64,000 nt of DNA from the NCBI GenBank assembly GCA_022821645.1, contig JAJEDE010000003.1, positions 52,952-116,951 of the forward strand, written 5' to 3'. Within the stretch, counting starts at the first letter, position 1, and every line of letters begins with the position of its first letter. Made by a program: the position numbers and the translations under genes. The DNA is from Chloroflexota bacterium. GTDB taxonomy: Bacteria > Chloroflexota > UBA11872. Below are positions 61,494 to 64,000 of the stretch, one piece after another. The notes beneath the pieces were generated by a model. That model searched no databases, was not told where the DNA came from, and saw nothing but the letters and a program-made list of their open reading frames with translations.

Positions 61494-61673
61494 ATGGCGA
61501 CAGAAGCGGAACGCCTTGCCCGAGTGGAAGGGTCCTACAACCACCTTGCGACGAAGGCCGACCTAGCGAATCTCGAAACTCGTCTGACGACGTGGTTTGC
61601 CGGGCTTCTTCTCCTGGTGGTCATCAACGTGCTGGGCACGGTGACGGGAATTCTGATCGCGCTGCTTGGGTAG
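61494..61673 (+). CDS. Small coiled-coil plus transmembrane protein (59 aa)
   Basis: AAGGAGG Shine-Dalgarno 6 nt upstream of ATG; MATEAERLARVEGSYNHLATKADLANLETRLTTWFAGLLLLVVINVLGTVTGILIALLG; below the length cut of the supplied ORF track. Confidence 0.65.
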   Translation: MATEAERLARVEGSYNHLATKADLANLETRLTTWFAGLLLLVVINVLGTVTGILIALLG

Positions 61674-61899
61674 CCGTTGGATCCGGGAGCTTAGGTTAGC
61701 GATCCTTCTCCGGAGATCGCCTTCAGGGCGCTAGCTGAGCAAGCCAGCTTGTCGTCCGATCCCAACATGACTTCGTCATGGAAGATGAGTGCTCCGAGAA
61801 GACTCCAACGGAACGAACCAGCAGCCGAAACTGCAGTGAAGACTCTCCCGGTTGGCACGACCTTGCACCGATCCCCTCAAGGCTGACGCTCACACAGTA

Positions 61900-63405
61900 T
61901 CAGAATGGCAATTCAATTGAGTCTGAATCTGTGACCTTCTCCAGAGGTGGCGAAGAAAGCAGGTCTCTCAGACTCGTCAGTCGAAGCAATAGTTCATCAA
62001 AGGTGATGATCTGCACATTCTTAGAATTACCCCGAAAGAGCTCGAACGATTGTTGCTTCGCTATATCATCCGGCATGGTCCCGATGATCAGGCAGCAACT
62101 AACAGCAAAGGATTCAATGTCATATAGTCGACTGTTTACCTTGATTTGCGAGCTTTCCTTTTCAAAGTTGTTCTTCTGATTAAGCGCCTGATTGACAGCG
62201 CCTACCAGATATCTGGTAGGTGGAAACACAGAGCCATGATAGGGAGCCTTGTTGAGCAATTTCGTTCCTGGAGTCTTGATTTCTACAATTGCACAATTGT
62301 TGGTCAAACTGTTTTTCACAAGATAGTCGGCGATTGTCTCACCGGATCCTGAGATTGTATGACCACCGACCGATGCTTGCTCACTCACCTTTACAATCGG
62401 ATAGCCAAAGGCTAAACTCAATATGAATGAATTGACATTTAGAAACTCCTGCCATTCTCGCTCTGGAGTCTTTTCTTGCATCATCTCCTGAAAGCGATCA
62501 ATCAGAGCCTCAAGAGTAACAAGCTCCATGTCAGCTCTAATGGTTGCGATCTTCTGAGGTTTTTCTGAGACCATTTTTCTAGTATTCTTTACGAAAATAT
62601 CGAGCATCTCGTCTTGTTCACTTTGCGTGAGAGCTTCATTTCCACGTATGGCAACTTCAGTGAGCATCCGTCGTAAGGGACTTCTGCCGGTCGCTATCGG
62701 AATTAAAGGCTGGCCTGTTTTTCGTGCGAAAAGATTGTGAGTGGCGGCAGTGTTAACAGATCGTGCTGCAGTCTGGGAGTGGCGGACGGTCCTATCGATC
62801 GTCTTTCTAGCCTCTTCAAGATCAGCGACTGAAATGTAGAACTTGCTATCCGCAGCTTCAATGCTAGTTTCTCGTCGATCTGACACTACAATCTCTGTGC
62901 AATCTGAGAGCGACTCCACTGCGTCAATTATGAACCGGTAGGGTCGCGTGAACCCTAACCCATAGTCATAGTCCTTTATGAAACACGACGGGAGTTCTTC
63001 CAAGATCATCATTACCAATTCTTGATCCGTGTATCCGAAATCGACGACCATTTCCTGGTTAACTCTTACTTCTGGAAATACGATTTCTTGGATGTTCGAT
63101 CCAGATGCTGGCCAGTTTTCTATAGTTATCGACTTTATTTTGGTATATTTTTGCTGTAAAAAGTCACCGGGATTCGCCACACTCGGAAATGCATTGATGG
63201 GGAAGATCATCAGTTTCTGTTTGCGACGATCGACTTGGAGCAACTTAATCCTAACATCGCTGCGGTTCGGGTTCTCAATGTCTGCCTGCTTCAAGCGTTC
63301 GGTCGACGGAGTGTAAAAAACGTCAAAACTAGCTGAAGATGGTCGTTCTATAACAAGTGAACCCTCATCGTCGTAGTCATATGCGCCAGTAAAGAGTCGA
63401 GGCAT
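61900..63405 (-). CDS. Shedu-family (SduA, DUF4263) anti-phage nuclease-like protein
   Basis: C-terminal EREWQEFLNVNSFILSLAFGYPIVKVSEQASVGGHTISGSGETIADYLVKNSLTNNCAIVEIKTPGTKLLN...YHGSVFPPTRYLVGAVNQALNQKN; PD-(D/E)xK-like D...ExK; visibly AT-richer than surroundings. Confidence 0.85.
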   Translation of the reverse strand: MPRLFTGAYDYDDEGSLVIERPSSASFDVFYTPSTERLKQADIENPNRSDVRIKLLQVDRRKQKLMIFPINAFPSVANPGDFLQQKYTKIKSITIENWPASGSNIQEIVFPEVRVNQEMVVDFGYTDQELVMMILEELPSCFIKDYDYGLGFTRPYRFIIDAVESLSDCTEIVVSDRRETSIEAADSKFYISVADLEEARKTIDRTVRHSQTAARSVNTAATHNLFARKTGQPLIPIATGRSPLRRMLTEVAIRGNEALTQSEQDEMLDIFVKNTRKMVSEKPQKIATIRADMELVTLEALIDRFQEMMQEKTPEREWQEFLNVNSFILSLAFGYPIVKVSEQASVGGHTISGSGETIADYLVKNSLTNNCAIVEIKTPGTKLLNKAPYHGSVFPPTRYLVGAVNQALNQKNNFEKESSQIKVNSRLYDIESFAVSCCLIIGTMPDDIAKQQSFELFRGNSKNVQIITFDELLLRLTSLRDLLSSPPLEKVTDSDSIELPF

Positions 63406-63531
63406 TCAGCGCGTCTCCATCTTCTTTTAGTAAGTGTGTAGTCGAAGTGAATTGCGTATCACGGCTTCAAGGTGCAATGACGGGCAGGCCGACGTGGCGG
63501 TAGTGCGGATCCATCGTACCGGCTATTCCAG

Positions 63532-63894
63532 CTAGCTTAACCCTGACTGCATTGTCCCAGCTTGGACAGCGCAGGCGGTTCGCGCACGTTTCTCAGAGTA
63601 CTGGTCTCCGAGGTCGTGCATCCGCCGCCTGCTTGTTTGGTCGAGACTGGCGAACGACACTGGCAGTTGACGGATGTCTGATGCAGACGGAGTCTGCGGG
63701 CTCGGCGTTTGGATCTTGAGAGTGGTGGTCCAGAGCGAGGACTGTCTCGGAATGTTGGATGCCGCTGTGTTGCGGTTCGACACGGGCTCCGCCGAACTAC
63801 GGTCCGGCTCGCCACGTGTGGTTCGACGTCGCTCTCCGTAGTACAGGTTCTTGGCCTGAATGAAGACGTTCGAGTCGAGCAGATACCTCGTCAA
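63532..63894 (-). pseudogene. Truncated PIN-domain (DUF4411-like) toxin
   Basis: TTG-start reading LTRYLLDSNVFIQAKNLYYG matches a PIN/DUF4411 N-terminus, then sequence with no PIN-like content in this frame. Confidence 0.6.
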
Positions 63895-64000
63895 CCCAAT
63901 ACGCCTGCTTCTCGCCCGAGGTTGTTGAAGGTTTCGAGTTTCGAGACGCCGACCATGCGAAAGGCATCGCGGTAGAGGGTGTGTCCTTCACGAGTGCTCT
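63891..64000 (-). CDS. C-terminal end of probable ImmA/IrrE-type (COG2856) antitoxin, truncated by window end
   Basis: Minus-strand STREGHTLYRDAFRMVGVSKLETFNNLGREAGVLG*, stop overlapping the PIN start; pattern typical of COG2856 C-termini next to PIN toxins. Confidence 0.55.
   Translation of the reverse strand, partial: STREGHTLYRDAFRMVGVSKLETFNNLGREAGVLG

Noticed and set aside
61778-62179. 133-aa plus-strand ORF
   Set aside because: Mostly antisense to the 3' end of the Shedu-like gene, with no family resemblance

Overview
High-GC, gene-dense bacterial chromosome segment. The gene content suggests a Chloroflexota-like organism, but that is inference only. From left to right: (1) end of a polysaccharide flippase and a GDP-mannose/deoxysugar block (cupin isomerase, phosphomannomutase/phosphoglucomutase, NAD-epimerase, GDP-mannose 4,6-dehydratase); (2) an orphan yqeC-like gene convergent with a pyrimidine operon pyrR-pyrB-MBL-pyrC-carA-carB-pyrK. 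The operon is preceded by a TATAAT box, a PyrR-binding hairpin, an 11-bp antiterminator and a terminator, all readable in the sequence; (3) a Cys-less peroxiredoxin homologue, purA, pyrG and a metallo-beta-lactamase-fold protein with no visible metal motifs; (4) a ~31-kb exopolysaccharide/glycan export cluster (Wzm/Wzt ABC exporter, 12 glycosyltransferases, radical SAM/SPASM protein, Trm112-like protein, acyltransferase, lyase-like protein, second flippase, polyprenyl-phosphate sugar transferase), with many genes linked by 4-base GTGA/ATGA/TTGA overlaps; (5) a metabolic island with five Gfo/Idh/MocA oxidoreductases, a class III aminotransferase, a methyltransferase and a LanC-like protein; (6) a BrnT/BrnA toxin-antitoxin pair whose toxin has an in-frame TGA; (7) a repeat-rich, gene-poor zone with a 54-bp perfect palindrome and a 21-bp tandem repeat; (8) an AT-richer island encoding a Shedu (DUF4263)-like defence nuclease beside a broken PIN (DUF4411-like) toxin and the C-terminus of a likely ImmA/IrrE-type antitoxin. 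The best candidates for follow-up are the three-state PyrR attenuator, a beta-sandwich module recurring in adjacent export/glycosyltransferase proteins, the LanC-like locus, and the Shedu island. Family assignments come from reading protein motifs; no database search was run.
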